A stretch of DNA of 64,000 nt from Hahella sp. KA22 (lineage in GTDB: Bacteria; Pseudomonadota; Gammaproteobacteria; Pseudomonadales; Oleiphilaceae), in the NCBI RefSeq assembly GCF_004135205.1, contig NZ_CP035490.1, positions 2,435,501 through 2,499,500 on the forward strand, in the 5' to 3' direction. The translations under genes were made by a program, and so were the position numbers. The notes below the pieces were generated by a model. The model was not told the DNA's origin and ran no database searches. It saw only the letters and a program-made list of their open reading frames with translations. Position 1 is the stretch's first letter. Each line of letters opens with the position of its first letter. Positions 25,174 through 34,731 of the stretch are shown here, in pieces.

Positions 25174-26088
25174 ATGGATAGAATTCAGGCAATGCGTGCG
25201 TTCGTCGCCACCGTCGATCATGGCAGCTTCGCGAAAGCGGCGGACATTCTTGATTTGTCCCGGCCTGTGCTGACGCGTCTGGTGTCTGGGCTGGAAGACA
25301 GCTTGGGCGCCAAGCTGTTGCATCGCACGACGCGTCGGCTGAGTCTGACGGAATCTGGAGAGCGCTTTCTGGAAGCCTGCCGCAATGTGTTCTCCCTATT
25401 GGATGAAGCGGAATCCGACCTTTCCCAACAAACCCAATGCCCCAAAGGCGTTTTGCGCCTGAGCGCGCCGATGGCGTTTTCTTTATTGCATCTGGAGCCA
25501 GTCATCGCGGAGTTCATGTCTACTTATCCCAGCATTGAAGTGGATATGGAGCTGGCGGATCGCCGCGTGGATCTGGTGGAAGAAGCGTTCGACCTTTCCA
25601 TCCGCATCGCCCATGAGCTTGAGCCGGGGCTGATTGCACGCCGTATCGGCGGCACCGCGCTGGTCACCTGCGCTTCCCCGGAATACCTGCAAGTAAACGG
25701 CTTGCCGGAAACGCCAGATGACCTGAGAACCCATGAATGTATGGGGTTCTCGCTGGCCCGGCGCAACTCATGGAGTTTCTGGGAGAATGACAAGGTGCGC
25801 TACGTGGATGTGCGTGGGCGGTTTAAGTCCAATAACGGCATCTTCCTCGCCAAGCTGGCGGAGAGCGGCAAGGGCATCGTGCAACTGCCTTGTTTTATCG
25901 TGAATGAAGCCCTGCGTGAGAAACGTCTGGTCACGGTATTGAAGGACTACCAGCCGCCGAATCTGGATATATTCTGCGTATATCAAAGCCGCGAGTATCT
26001 ACCCCAAAAAGTGCGGTTATTCATTGATTTTATAAGCGAATATTTTTCTCGTAATTGTCAGAAAATCGTGACTTTGAAAAGCGCCTGA
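25174..26088 (+). CDS. LysR-family transcriptional regulator
   Basis: The 304 aa protein has the LysR layout. The N-terminal winged helix-turn-helix (MDRIQAMRAFVATVDHGSFA, then AADILDLSRPVLTRLVSGLE) is followed by a periplasmic-binding-like effector domain from about residue 90. The group with the opening MDRIQAMRAFV resembles regulators of quinone or aldehyde detoxification genes. It is divergent from the small secreted protein gene and followed after four bases by the RNase Z gene, which it may share a transcript with. Confidence 0.9.
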   Translation: MDRIQAMRAFVATVDHGSFAKAADILDLSRPVLTRLVSGLEDSLGAKLLHRTTRRLSLTESGERFLEACRNVFSLLDEAESDLSQQTQCPKGVLRLSAPMAFSLLHLEPVIAEFMSTYPSIEVDMELADRRVDLVEEAFDLSIRIAHELEPGLIARRIGGTALVTCASPEYLQVNGLPETPDDLRTHECMGFSLARRNSWSFWENDKVRYVDVRGRFKSNNGIFLAKLAESGKGIVQLPCFIVNEALREKRLVTVLKDYQPPNLDIFCVYQSREYLPQKVRLFIDFISEYFSRNCQKIVTLKSA

Positions 26089-26092
26089 ACCT

Positions 26093-27082
26093 ATGGAACT
26101 TACATTTCTCGGCACCTCCTCCGGCGTGCCGACAAAAAGCCGCAATGTCTCTGCGGTATGCGTCAAATTGACCGAAACCAAAGACTGGTGGCTGGTGGAT
26201 TGCGGGGAGGGGACGCAGCATCGTTTGTTGCACTGCAAACACACGTTGAAACAGTTGCGCGGCATATGCATTACCCATGTGCATGGCGATCATTGCTATG
26301 GCCTGCCGGGTTTGTTGGCCAGCGCCAGCATGAGCGGACGTACCGAGCCCCTGACAGTGATTGGGCCGGCGCCTCTGCAAACGCTTTTGCAGGCGGTGAT
26401 TGAGACCACGCAGCTGCGCTTCACCTACGAGTTGCGTTTTGTGGATGTTGAAACGTTGTTGCATGGCGACTTTGTTGATGCGGACTTTCAACTGCGCGCT
26501 CATGCGCTTTCTCATCGGGTTCCTTCCTATGCTTATTCATTTACTGAAAGGCATGTGGAGGCGAAGCTGGATGTAGCGAGACTGCAAGCGGATGGCGTAC
26601 CTCCGGGCCCCGTTTGGGGACGCCTGCAAAAAGGCGAGAGCGTGACCCTGGATAATGGCGCTGTGATTCATGGCGCGGACTATCTACTGAGCGCGCGAGC
26701 GCCAAGACGTATGATTATCGGCGGCGACAATGACCAGCCGGATTTACTGAGAGAAGCGTGCGTCGGCGCCCAGGCGCTGGTGCATGAAGCGACTTATACC
26801 CGTGACGTGGCGGAAAAGGTCGGACAGGGCCCGCAGCACAGTTGCGCGCTGGCGGTAGCGCAATTTGCCGAGTCTGTGGCGGCGCCCAATCTGGTTCTTA
26901 CGCACTTCAGCCCCCGCTATCTGGATAAGGCGGATAACAAAAGCGCTTCTATTCTCGATATCGAGCGGGAAGCAGCGTCAGTCTATTCAGGGAATCTGTT
27001 TTTGGCGCGGGATCTTGAGGTCTATCAACTGGACAAAGAAGGGCGCTTACACAGAAGCGGAGAAGTTGTCGTTGATATCTGA
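26093..27082 (+). CDS. rnz: ribonuclease Z
   Basis: This metallo-beta-lactamase-fold nuclease of 329 aa trims the 3' ends of tRNA precursors. LTFLGTSSGVPTKSRNVSAV at the start is the RNase Z signature, and ITHVHGDHCYGLPGLLAS at about 60-77 gives the zinc-binding H-x-H-x-D-H motif. Further ligands are expected in ALSHRVPSYAY, VHEATY and LTHFSPRY. The length suits the short ElaC/RNase Z type. The ATG lies four bases after the LysR stop. Most tRNAs of such bacteria encode CCA, as the two here do, so its main role may be other RNA turnover. Confidence 0.92.
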   Translation: MELTFLGTSSGVPTKSRNVSAVCVKLTETKDWWLVDCGEGTQHRLLHCKHTLKQLRGICITHVHGDHCYGLPGLLASASMSGRTEPLTVIGPAPLQTLLQAVIETTQLRFTYELRFVDVETLLHGDFVDADFQLRAHALSHRVPSYAYSFTERHVEAKLDVARLQADGVPPGPVWGRLQKGESVTLDNGAVIHGADYLLSARAPRRMIIGGDNDQPDLLREACVGAQALVHEATYTRDVAEKVGQGPQHSCALAVAQFAESVAAPNLVLTHFSPRYLDKADNKSASILDIEREAASVYSGNLFLARDLEVYQLDKEGRLHRSGEVVVDI

Positions 27083-27143
27083 CAGCGCTGACGGATGTCG
27101 CGCTTTGCTAAAACGGTCCGCCGCATCGGCGGCAGGACCCAAG

Positions 27144-27176
27144 CCCAGATCGGCCGGCAAGGCCGGCGGACCTGGG
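27144..27176. terminator. hairpin between convergent rnz and EF-hand genes
   Basis: CCCAG/CTGGG flank a GCCGGC-AAG-GCCGGC core. The structure is strong but has mismatches between the two stems and no T run. It may end either transcript or be part of a repeated sequence. Confidence 0.4.
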
Positions 27177-27212
27177 TAATAAAAGCCATCTCTCAGCTAA
27201 GGTTAAGGTAAC

Positions 27213-27524
27213 TTATTCAGTTACCGGCTCTTCCAGGATTTGCTCTTCGTTTGCAGAACCTGAAGCAGTGGCTTCACCAGTGTAGATGGAATATTCCTGT
27301 GGGCTGATAACGCCGTCTTTGTCGATGTCGACAGAGGCCCAGTTGTTAGTCAGCTCAGTGTTGCTGCTGGCTTCAGATTCATCAAGTACGCCATCCTGGT
27401 TAGCATCCAGAGCTGAGAATTGTTGCTCGGACGGCATTTTTTCGGAGGCTCCCATATCACCTTCTGCATAGGCGGCGGAAACGGCCAAAAATGATGACAG
27501 TGCAAGTGCGCTCAGTTTGTTCAT
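27213..27524 (-). CDS. exported EF-hand calcium-binding protein
   Basis: This 103 aa protein has a signal peptide (MNKLSALALSSFLAVSAAYA) and two EF-hand loops, DANQDGVLDESE and DIDKDGVISPQE, each with the calcium ligands at positions 1, 3, 5 and 12. The C-terminus is acidic. It probably binds calcium in the periplasm or outside; bacterial CREC/EF-hand proteins of this size have varied and mostly unknown roles. GAGGTGAT precedes the ATG. It is monocistronic and convergent with rnz. Confidence 0.85.
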   Translation of the reverse strand: MNKLSALALSSFLAVSAAYAEGDMGASEKMPSEQQFSALDANQDGVLDESEASSNTELTNNWASVDIDKDGVISPQEYSIYTGEATASGSANEEQILEEPVTE

Positions 27525-27905
27525 GTTAATCACCTCTCTGTGATCCTGTGAAATCTTTAAGTTGTCCGCAATGAACATTGTCCTTATCCAATGTTGGCCT
27601 TCGTACTCCTGTAGTAATCCCTGCCGATGCGGTTCCTAATGCGCTTTAGCGCGCTCACAGTAGAGATTCCAAATTCGGCGCCAGAAAATAAAAATTACTA
27701 TAAATCAAATGATTAGGTTCGCTCAGGGAAAGGGCGGGCCGGGAACGCCGGGCTGAAACGTCCCCGTTTTGCGACGCCTGGTTGCAGGTGAAGATAAGAA
27801 GTCTTATAAATCAGAAACTTAAGCGTCCGTGATTTGCGACAGTGTGTTTTCAGCGTTGGCGGAGGTCTCCGGGGAAATGGCGCTACTGACTCAACTATTT
27901 ACTGA
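27525..27905. other. intergenic region before the EF-hand gene
   Basis: These 381 bases hold the promoter side of the EF-hand gene and the 3' side of the lipoprotein gene. Only a GC-rich imperfect repeat near 27731-27755 stands out. No gene is seen. Confidence 0.4.
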
Positions 27906-28397
27906 CTATTCCCAGCTATATAGCCAGCCCGAGGCCGTCAACGTTTCACCATCGAAGGCGAATACGAGTTGGTCATGGGCTCCGCGCCAGTCGTAGACCC
28001 ATAGTGAACCCTGTGGTTCGCCTTTCCATTCCGTCATGCGAACCACTGTGTCGAAATGCTGATCTCCCGGCTTGAGCGTGCGGTCGGGCGCGCCCATCAG
28101 GTCACGGGTGCGAGTGGCGTCGAGTCGCTCCGAAGCGACTTTGGCGCCAAGAACCTGCATAACCTGATGCTTTTTGCCCTGCCACTTATCTACATCCTCA
28201 TTCCATTGACCGCCGTTGAAGTGGCCTTTGATTTCTCGCAGTTCCCGATAAACCCCAGGGGCCTGGGCCTCTAGTCCAGGTAAGGGTTTACCTGTATTGG
28301 CGGGAGAGGCCTGTGCGCAGCCCGAGAGAATGGCCGTTGCGGCGAACGGCGCTAAAAAATGCCCTAATTTGCGGCAAAATGGTGTGATATGTCGCAT
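27906..28397 (-). CDS. predicted lipoprotein of unknown function
   Basis: The 163 aa product carries a lipoprotein signal with lipobox LSGC (cysteine about residue 27). The mature part contains ATRTRDLMGAPDRTLKPGDQ and WKGEPQGSLWVYDWRGAHDQ, a pattern reminiscent of SmpA/BamE-like outer-membrane lipoproteins in which a short motif around MGxPD precedes the sheet. The similarity is weak. AAGGGG precedes ATG 28397; the longer frame to 28430 is less likely. Function not assigned. Confidence 0.68.
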   Translation of the reverse strand: MRHITPFCRKLGHFLAPFAATAILSGCAQASPANTGKPLPGLEAQAPGVYRELREIKGHFNGGQWNEDVDKWQGKKHQVMQVLGAKVASERLDATRTRDLMGAPDRTLKPGDQHFDTVVRMTEWKGEPQGSLWVYDWRGAHDQLVFAFDGETLTASGWLYSWE

Positions 28398-28799
28398 AAA
28401 GCGCCCCTTTTTGGCGAGTTTTCCCTGCATGTTTTAGAGAGTGCAAGACAGAGTTTTCTCGTCTCGATACCGCCTTTGATATTGCGGATTGTACTTATAT
28501 TTGTCAGGAATAAGCAGTAGCGCAACCTTTCTGGATTGACACTAAACAGCTTAGCTTCTACGTTAATCGAGGCTGTTTAACGCTGTTCAAATTTGATGAT
28601 TGGGAAATAGGCTTAATCTCTAAGGCCACTTTCAGCCTGAATAGATTTTGTCACATTATGCGTTTTAACAGCCTCAGTGGAACGTCGATTGCAGTAACGG
28701 ACCGCGCCGCCCATACCCGGGCGCTGATAATAATCAAATCGATCTCCCTACAAGGGAAAAATAAATCACCGGGAACCTGGATTCCAAGGAGAAATAACA
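28398..28799. other. promoter region of carboxypeptidase gene
   Basis: About 400 non-coding bases between divergent genes. TTGACA at 28536-28541 and TACGTT at 28559-28564, with a 17 bp spacer, form a plausible but imperfect promoter for the carboxypeptidase. AAACAGC and GCTGTTT surround it as an inverted repeat (about 28544-28579). Confidence 0.4.
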
Positions 28800-31382
28800 A
28801 TGAAAAAGAAAGCTAGCGGCTTATCTGTGGCCACTCTCATGGCGGGCGCTTTGGTAAGTTGTTCCGCGCTGGCCGCCCCTGGACACGCCCACGACGTCTC
28901 TCAACTGCTCGAACAGGAAAAAGCGTCGGACAACATTTATAAAGCCTATTTCCCAAATCAGGATATCGCTCGCAAAGCAGCGATCAGTTTTCACGCTCAG
29001 ATGCTGGAGTCCCATTACGACGACGGCTATCTGGTCATGCAGTTGCAGCCGGAGGAAATGAAAAAGCTGGAGCAATTCGGCTTCACCTTCGAAACTGCGA
29101 CGGATTTTATCGAACAGCGTAACTCCATTCTTACCCAAATGCAGGGCCTGAGCAGCCTTGGCGTTTTCTCAGCGCAGTCGGTCAACGGCTCGGTAGCAAG
29201 CTCAGAGGCCATGCTGGCGGGTATTCCCGGTTACCCCTGCTATGAAACTGTAGAAGAAACTTTCGCTGCGGCGGAAGGCTTCGCCAGCAGCCATCCAGAG
29301 CTGGCGGAATGGATCGACGTTGGCGACTCCTGGGAGAAGAAACAGGGGGTTGGCGGCTTCGATATGCGCGTCCTTAAACTGACCAACAAAAATACCGGCG
29401 GCGACAAGCCCAAGCTGTTCATCAACAGCGCCATTCACGCCCGTGAATACACCACTGCGCCTTTGGCTCTGGAGTTTGCGCGCTGGCTGGTCAATGGTTA
29501 TGGAACCAACGCCGACGCCACCTGGATCATGGACAACCATGAAGTGCACCTGATGTTGCACACTAACCCGGACGGACGTAAGAAAGCGGAAACCGGTTTG
29601 TCCTGGAGAAAGAACGCCAACCGCAATTACTGCGGCTCCACCAGCAACAGCCGTGGCGCGGACTTGAACCGCAACTTCACTTTCGGCTGGAACAGCACCA
29701 ATGGCGAAGGCTCCAGCGGCAGTCAGTGTAATGAAACCTATCGTGGCCCCAGCGCTGGCTCTGAGCCGGAAATTCAGGCGTTGGAAGGATATGTGCGCAG
29801 CCTGTGGCCGGATCGTCGCGGTCCAGGCAAAAACGATCCGGCGCCCAGCGACACCAGCGGTATCCACCTGGATATTCACAGCTACAGCGAACTGGTGTTG
29901 TGGCCATGGGGCGACACCAATCAGGCGGCGCCGAATGGAACGGCGTTGCAGACATTGGGGCGTAAATTCGCGTTCTTCAATGGCTACTCGCCGCAACAGT
30001 CCATTGGGCTCTATCCGACTGATGGCACCAGTGATGGCGTCAGTTACGGCGAACTGGGCGTAGCGGCTTACACATTCGAGCTGGGCACATCGTTCTTTCA
30101 GAGCTGCAGCACCTACGAGAGCAAGATCAAGCCGGACAACCTGAACGCATTGATCTACGCGGCCAAAGTCGTGCGCACGCCTTATGTCACGCCAGCGGGT
30201 CCAGACGTCACCAGTCTGGCGCTGAGCGGCGGCGCTTCCAGCGGTGGTGTGGAGCCGGGTACGCAGGTGACCTTGACCGCATCCGTTACGGACACGCGCT
30301 TCAACAACAGCAACGGAACTGAGTCCACCCAGAACCTGACGGCGGCGGAATACTATCTGGATACGCCGCCTTGGGCCAACGGCGCTCAGGCCATCGCTCT
30401 GTCCGCTTCCGACGGTTCATACAACTCGAAGACGGAAGGCGTCACCGGCGTGATCGACACTACCGGCATGAGTGAAGGCAAGCACATCGTCTATGTGCGC
30501 GGCAAAGACGCCAGCGGCGCCTGGGGTGCGGTCAGCGCCGTGTTCCTGGTTATCGACAGCGATCCGACTATTCCACCTGCGGAATACTGCGATGCAGCCA
30601 GCAACAGCTCGAATGACGAGTGGATTTCCGGAGTGCAGGTCGGCGGCTTCCTGAAATCTTCCGGCGCGTCCAAATACAGCGACTTTACGGAAGCTCAGGG
30701 CGGTGAAGTCGTGTCCCTGGTGAAAGGCGGCAACAGCGTCACCTTCACGCCTGCATTCTCTGGCCAGTCATACAAGGAATACTTCAAGGCATGGGTCGAC
30801 CTGAACGGCGACGGCGACTTTGACGACGCGGGTGAGGAAGTCTTCGACTCTGGATCAGCCTCTTCCTCGCCCGCCAGCGGCACGTTGACCATTCCGGCGA
30901 GCGCGTCCTTTGAGAAGACCACCATGCGTGTGGCGATGCGTTATAACGCGGCTCCAACTCCATGCGGAACCTTCAATTACGGAGAAGTGGAAGACTACAC
31001 CGTATCTCTCGGCGATGGCGGCGAGCCGCCGACAGATCCAAACTCATATGAGAATGACACCGACGTCAGCATCCCGGACAATAACGCTACAGGCGTCAGC
31101 AGCCCGATTGATGTGACTCGCAGCGGCGCTTCCGGCTCCGTAAGCGTAGCGGTGAAAATCAAGCACACCTACATTGGCGACTTGATTGTGGATCTGGTGC
31201 ATCCGGATGGAACGGTCTATAACCTGCACAACCGCACTGGCGGTTCTACAGACGACATTGACCAGACCTACACCGTTGATGTGGGCGCGAAAGATTCCGC
31301 GGGAACCTGGAATCTGAAAGTACGCGACAGAGCCAACCGCGACACCGGCAACATCGACAAGTGGGGCATTACTTTCAAGTAA
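28800..31382 (+). CDS. secreted M14 zinc carboxypeptidase with GEVED and P domains
   Basis: This 860 aa exoenzyme has a signal peptide (about 1-25) and an N-terminal pro-region up to about 135. The M14 domain follows: zinc ligands H and E in NSAIHAREYTT, a third ligand in LDIHSYSELVLWPWG, catalytic glutamate in FELGTSFF. A linker domain with AEYYLDTPPW leads to a GEVED domain ending in NYGEVEDYTVSL (about 720-731). The end (about 750-860) is a proprotein-convertase P-type domain with KIKHTYIGDLIVDLVHPDGT and AGTWNLKVRD. Such tails are common on secreted peptidases of marine gammaproteobacteria and are usually removed or used in type II export. It digests proteins outside the cell. Confidence 0.92.
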   Translation: MKKKASGLSVATLMAGALVSCSALAAPGHAHDVSQLLEQEKASDNIYKAYFPNQDIARKAAISFHAQMLESHYDDGYLVMQLQPEEMKKLEQFGFTFETATDFIEQRNSILTQMQGLSSLGVFSAQSVNGSVASSEAMLAGIPGYPCYETVEETFAAAEGFASSHPELAEWIDVGDSWEKKQGVGGFDMRVLKLTNKNTGGDKPKLFINSAIHAREYTTAPLALEFARWLVNGYGTNADATWIMDNHEVHLMLHTNPDGRKKAETGLSWRKNANRNYCGSTSNSRGADLNRNFTFGWNSTNGEGSSGSQCNETYRGPSAGSEPEIQALEGYVRSLWPDRRGPGKNDPAPSDTSGIHLDIHSYSELVLWPWGDTNQAAPNGTALQTLGRKFAFFNGYSPQQSIGLYPTDGTSDGVSYGELGVAAYTFELGTSFFQSCSTYESKIKPDNLNALIYAAKVVRTPYVTPAGPDVTSLALSGGASSGGVEPGTQVTLTASVTDTRFNNSNGTESTQNLTAAEYYLDTPPWANGAQAIALSASDGSYNSKTEGVTGVIDTTGMSEGKHIVYVRGKDASGAWGAVSAVFLVIDSDPTIPPAEYCDAASNSSNDEWISGVQVGGFLKSSGASKYSDFTEAQGGEVVSLVKGGNSVTFTPAFSGQSYKEYFKAWVDLNGDGDFDDAGEEVFDSGSASSSPASGTLTIPASASFEKTTMRVAMRYNAAPTPCGTFNYGEVEDYTVSLGDGGEPPTDPNSYENDTDVSIPDNNATGVSSPIDVTRSGASGSVSVAVKIKHTYIGDLIVDLVHPDGTVYNLHNRTGGSTDDIDQTYTVDVGAKDSAGTWNLKVRDRANRDTGNIDKWGITFK

Positions 31383-31393
31383 GCCCGCCTGAT

Positions 31394-31463
31394 GTACGCC
31401 ATAGCGATTACGCTATTGGCGTACTGAATCAGATCAAGGCCGTCCTTAGGGGCGGCCTTTTTT
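31394..31463 (+). terminator. tandem hairpins ending carboxypeptidase transcript
   Basis: A 13 bp stem with one bulge (GTACGCCATAGCG with CGCTATTGGCGTAC, 31394-31424) is followed by a classic terminator: AAGGCCGTCC, TTAG, GGGCGGCC, TTTTTT (31436-31463). Confidence 0.85.
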
Positions 31464-31801
31464 GTACGGTTAATTTCTTTATAAAATTTTTATGTCCCGC
31501 GGGTATCGCAACAGGACTTATGGGGCTAGAATTTTAATGCTTCCTGCGGCGCCGAAGTCGTTAAGGATAAGAGATATTCAGGGAAGGTCCGCTGCGAACG
31601 GGAGAGTTCTTGTTCTTCATCACCGGCTTCGTTTGATTGTCGCCTTGTTCTTAACAGTAGCGCTGGCGACCGTTGTGAAGTGTCCGGGCGCGTCGCGTTC
31701 GGGGTACGCTATCAATCGATACAGCCCGCCCTCGTGCGGTTAACAAGTTTGGGTGTCCTTCTTGTCGGCTGTCTAAGTCGGGCGGTGAAGGAGATCTTTC
31801 A
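31464..31801. other. intergenic region
   Basis: About 340 bases between the carboxypeptidase terminator and the next membrane protein gene. An 83-codon plus-strand frame here has no ribosome site and an arginine-rich unlikely composition. I see nothing else. Confidence 0.4.
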
Positions 31802-32233
31802 ATGGAAAACCCACAAAAAACACCCGTCTCTTCTTTCGTTGAACACAAGCTTTATAAAGTTTCCGGTATCGGCATTGCGACCTTTTTGGGGTCGGCGTTG
31901 GCTGGCGGCATTCTGTTGGCGAAGAACTTTCGCAAGCTGGGTAAGGAGTCCCATGCCCGCAAGGCGATCGCAGGTTCGTTGGCGGCGACAATAGGCGTTA
32001 TTATCGCCGCTCTGCTGGTTCCGGCGGAGTGGCATGTGCCCAAGCTGGTGTACTTCGCCCCGCAGATCATGGTGATGCTGCAGTTGGCGAATCTGTTCCA
32101 GGGCAAAGCCATCAGAGGACACCGCGAAAACGGCGGCGAGCTGGCGTCCAATTGGGCGGCGGCCGGCGTGGGCGTCACAGTGCTGCTAACCCTCGCCGTT
32201 TTTGCGGCTCCAGTCTTATGGATGTTGCAATAG
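31802..32233 (+). CDS. four-helix membrane protein of unknown function
   Basis: The 143 aa protein has about four hydrophobic segments: GIGIATFLGSALAGGILLA, AIAGSLAATIGVIIAALLVP, LVYFAPQIMVMLQLANLF and AAAGVGVTVLLTLAVFAAPV. A basic loop NFRKLGKESHARK lies after the first. Small four-helix proteins of this type are common as uncharacterised inner-membrane proteins. GAAGGAG precedes the ATG. It is monocistronic and convergent with the tautomerase gene. No function proposed. Confidence 0.72.
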   Translation: MENPQKTPVSSFVEHKLYKVSGIGIATFLGSALAGGILLAKNFRKLGKESHARKAIAGSLAATIGVIIAALLVPAEWHVPKLVYFAPQIMVMLQLANLFQGKAIRGHRENGGELASNWAAAGVGVTVLLTLAVFAAPVLWMLQ

Positions 32234-32304
32234 GGTAGGCTGAATACGCTGGGCGCCAATGTGTTCAGGCGGGCGTGGGCTTGCTTGAACGCATTTGTCC
32301 GCAG

Positions 32305-32511
32305 TCAGCCCGCCTCGCGTTTGCGGCGCACAGTCACTGACTCGCCGCCGACTCCCCAGTTGTCTGTCTCCACTTCTTCAATGATCACGAACGTGGTGGC
32401 GGGATTCTTGTTCAGCGTTTCCTGCAAAAGACGGGTAACCCCTTCGATCAACGCTGCTTTTTGCTCTGCGGTGGCGCCTTCGCGGGTGATTTTGATATTA
32501 ACGTAGGGCAT
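32305..32511 (-). CDS. 4-oxalocrotonate tautomerase family protein
   Basis: The 68 aa protein begins MPYVNIKITREGATAEQKAA. Removal of Met1 exposes Pro1, the catalytic base of this family. The fold and length match 4-oxalocrotonate tautomerase (YdcE/PptA-like), which isomerises enol and keto acids as hexamers or dimers. An arginine expected in the active site may be Arg10 or those near the C-terminus. It lies 40 bases after the MFS exporter gene on the same strand and is probably cotranscribed. Confidence 0.9.
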   Translation of the reverse strand: MPYVNIKITREGATAEQKAALIEGVTRLLQETLNKNPATTFVIIEEVETDNWGVGGESVTVRRKREAG

Positions 32512-32551
32512 GGTGGCTCTCTTGTTCGGGTTGATTCGCGACTACAATCAG

Positions 32552-33742
32552 TCAGGTGTATGACAGGGCCTGACGGCGTTCGTTTTGCTCTACGCTTTTC
32601 AGAGCGATAAGCAGCAATACTCCCAGCGCCATAATGGCTGCAGCCAGATAAAGGCCATCTACATAGCCGCCTCCAGCCGCCGCTAATTTTCCGGTAAGGG
32701 CGGGTGACAGAATCTGTGCGACGCCGTAGGTCAGGGTCATTTTGCCCATCATTTTGGCGGGGCGTGACGGGTAGAAACGTCCCGCCATCGTCAGCACTAA
32801 ACTGACGATTCCCATAAACGTGGCCCCGAAAAGCGCGCCGCCAAGCAGCGCCATGGCGAGGCCGCCCTGTGTTGGCGCCAGTATGCTCAGAGCATGTAAG
32901 GCGGCGGCGATGATCAAGGCGTTGATGTCGCCAATACGTCGCGCCAGTAGGTCCCAAAGAATACAGGCAGGCGCCGCCGCGGCGCCCACGAGAAGAAAAA
33001 CGAAAGCGCCTTGCCCTTGTAAGGCCGGTTGCTGATCGACAATGGCCACTAAAAAAGTAGCGCTGACCACATACCCCACGCCAGCGCAAAAATAGGCGGC
33101 CATGAAAATGCCCATATAAAGGCGTGAGGGCGGTCGGTCGTGCATTGCGTCCTCATGTTGAGAACGGCTGGCGGCGGTGGGCGAGGGCAACCATAGCCAG
33201 GCGGGGATGGCGAACAGCAACCCGCATAGCGTCAGCGCCACCCATTGCTCGCGCCAATCGAAGTGGGGAGTCATAAGGTCCACGGCGAGAGAACAACATA
33301 GGATGCCCAGACCGACGCCGCTGAAATGGATGCCCAGCTCGCTGCGATGACCGTTGCGGATAAGCCAGTGCATGATCAGGCCGGAACCGATTAACAAGCC
33401 TGCGGCGCTACTCAAACCCGCGATGAAGCGCATGAACCCCCACACCCACAGGTTATCGCACAACGCCATGCCGGCGGTGCTGATAAGGGCGATCAGTAAA
33501 CCTGAGCGGTATAACTTGTCTTTCAGCGTCAGGCTGCTGATAGAGGCGGCGATCAAGGCGCCGCACAGATATCCCAGATAATTTACGCTGGCCAGCCAGC
33601 CCCCTGCGAAAGCCGATAGTCCCGCCTGCTGTTGCATGATGGGCAGTAGCGGTGTGTAGGCGAAGCGCGCCACGCCTAACATCAGCATCAGACTGAGTAT
33701 GCCCGCCGTCAGCACTTGCAAGCGTTGTAGTTGTGCGCTCAT
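32552..33742 (-). CDS. MFS transporter, YbfB/YjiJ family
   Basis: The 396 aa protein has about 12 membrane helices. The opening LMLMLGVARFAYTPLLPIMQ, with GVARFAYTPLLP, is the hallmark of YbfB/YjiJ-type major facilitator transporters. These are putative exporters; the substrate is unknown. A second block, GLSSAAGLLIGSGLIMHWLI, agrees. The gene is divergent from a LysR-family regulator 101 bases away, which most likely controls it, and is followed by the tautomerase gene. Confidence 0.88.
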   Translation of the reverse strand: MSAQLQRLQVLTAGILSLMLMLGVARFAYTPLLPIMQQQAGLSAFAGGWLASVNYLGYLCGALIAASISSLTLKDKLYRSGLLIALISTAGMALCDNLWVWGFMRFIAGLSSAAGLLIGSGLIMHWLIRNGHRSELGIHFSGVGLGILCCSLAVDLMTPHFDWREQWVALTLCGLLFAIPAWLWLPSPTAASRSQHEDAMHDRPPSRLYMGIFMAAYFCAGVGYVVSATFLVAIVDQQPALQGQGAFVFLLVGAAAAPACILWDLLARRIGDINALIIAAALHALSILAPTQGGLAMALLGGALFGATFMGIVSLVLTMAGRFYPSRPAKMMGKMTLTYGVAQILSPALTGKLAAAGGGYVDGLYLAAAIMALGVLLLIALKSVEQNERRQALSYT

Positions 33743-33843
33743 GGTTCACTTCCCGTTGTATCTCTGGGAGAGAAGATAAATAATGCGACCTATCAATACA
33801 ATCGAATAATAGAGAAGAAAATATTCTCTAATGGAGAATGGTT

Positions 33844-34689
33844 ATGGAGTTAGTCGCGTTGCGCACCTTTCTCGCCGTGGTGGAGGAAGGCGGCATTCTC
33901 GCTGCAGCGAGTCGGCTCAATACGGTGCAATCCAATGTCACGACGCGCATTCGCCGTCTGGAGCAGGAACTGGAGGTGCAGCTGTTCTTTCGCAAAGGGC
34001 GTGGACTGGAGCTGGCCCCCGCTGGACGAGTGCTGCAAAAACACGCGCAAGAGATACTGCAAATGGCTCAGCAGACCGCCGCTGCCGTGCGCTCTGCGGG
34101 CGAAGCTGCTGGCGAGCTGCGCATTGGGACCATGGAGACCTTCGCCGCAGTCAGGCTTCCCGCTGCGTTGAAAAAAGTGCGTTCCCGACATCCCGGGCTG
34201 GAACTGCAGGTGCAGACGGCCACCTCCGCGGATCTCATTGAGCGTGTGTTGAGCCATAAATTGGACTGCGCCTTTATTGGCGGTCCCTTGGATCATCCCA
34301 TGCTGATCGCGGAGCCTGTGTTGGCGGAAGAACTGGTTCTGGTGACGGCGAAAGGCGAGAGCGATCTGCAGGAGCCTTTGATTTTGTTTCGCGAAGGCTG
34401 CGTCTATCGCGCTCGTGCGCTGGCCTGGCAGCGAGAGTGTGGTCATCAGATTGCGTCAGTCATGGAGCTGGGGACGCTGGAAGGCATTCTGGGTTGCGTG
34501 GCGGTGGGGCTGGGCTGCACGCTGATGCCGCGGAGGGTGGTGGAGCAATCTCCCTATGCGAAAGAGCTGGCGATATCCGAATTGCCGGAGCACATCGCCC
34601 ACACGCCTACGTTGATGATCCGTTATCGGGACATCCCTTTGCGGGGAGGCATGCAGACTTTGCGGGACGCCGTCGCCGGCCGGTCCTGA
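33844..34689 (+). CDS. LysR-family transcriptional regulator
   Basis: The 281 aa protein shows the LysR N-terminal DNA-binding unit (MELVALRTFLAVVEEGGILA, followed by AASRLNTVQSNVTTRIRRLE) and an effector domain beginning AGELRIGTMETFAAVRLPAA. It resembles regulators that sit divergently to YbfB/YjiJ transporters. ATG 33844 has GGAG ten bases upstream; ATG 33838 two codons earlier overlaps that ribosome site. The 101 base divergent region to the MFS gene is AT-rich and is the expected operator. Confidence 0.9.
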   Translation: MELVALRTFLAVVEEGGILAAASRLNTVQSNVTTRIRRLEQELEVQLFFRKGRGLELAPAGRVLQKHAQEILQMAQQTAAAVRSAGEAAGELRIGTMETFAAVRLPAALKKVRSRHPGLELQVQTATSADLIERVLSHKLDCAFIGGPLDHPMLIAEPVLAEELVLVTAKGESDLQEPLILFREGCVYRARALAWQRECGHQIASVMELGTLEGILGCVAVGLGCTLMPRRVVEQSPYAKELAISELPEHIAHTPTLMIRYRDIPLRGGMQTLRDAVAGRS

Positions 34690-34731
34690 CAAAGTAACGC
34701 CTGAACTACTCCCCGGACGGCTTTGTGACTA

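Noticed and set aside
24773-26088. Assigning the small secreted protein as target of the LysR gene
   Set aside because: The divergent arrangement allows it, but no clear T-N11-A operator could be fixed, so it stays inference.
27906-28397. Naming the small lipoprotein as BamE
   Set aside because: Only a short GAPD-like motif resembles SmpA/BamE; length and the rest do not match, so it is left as unknown.
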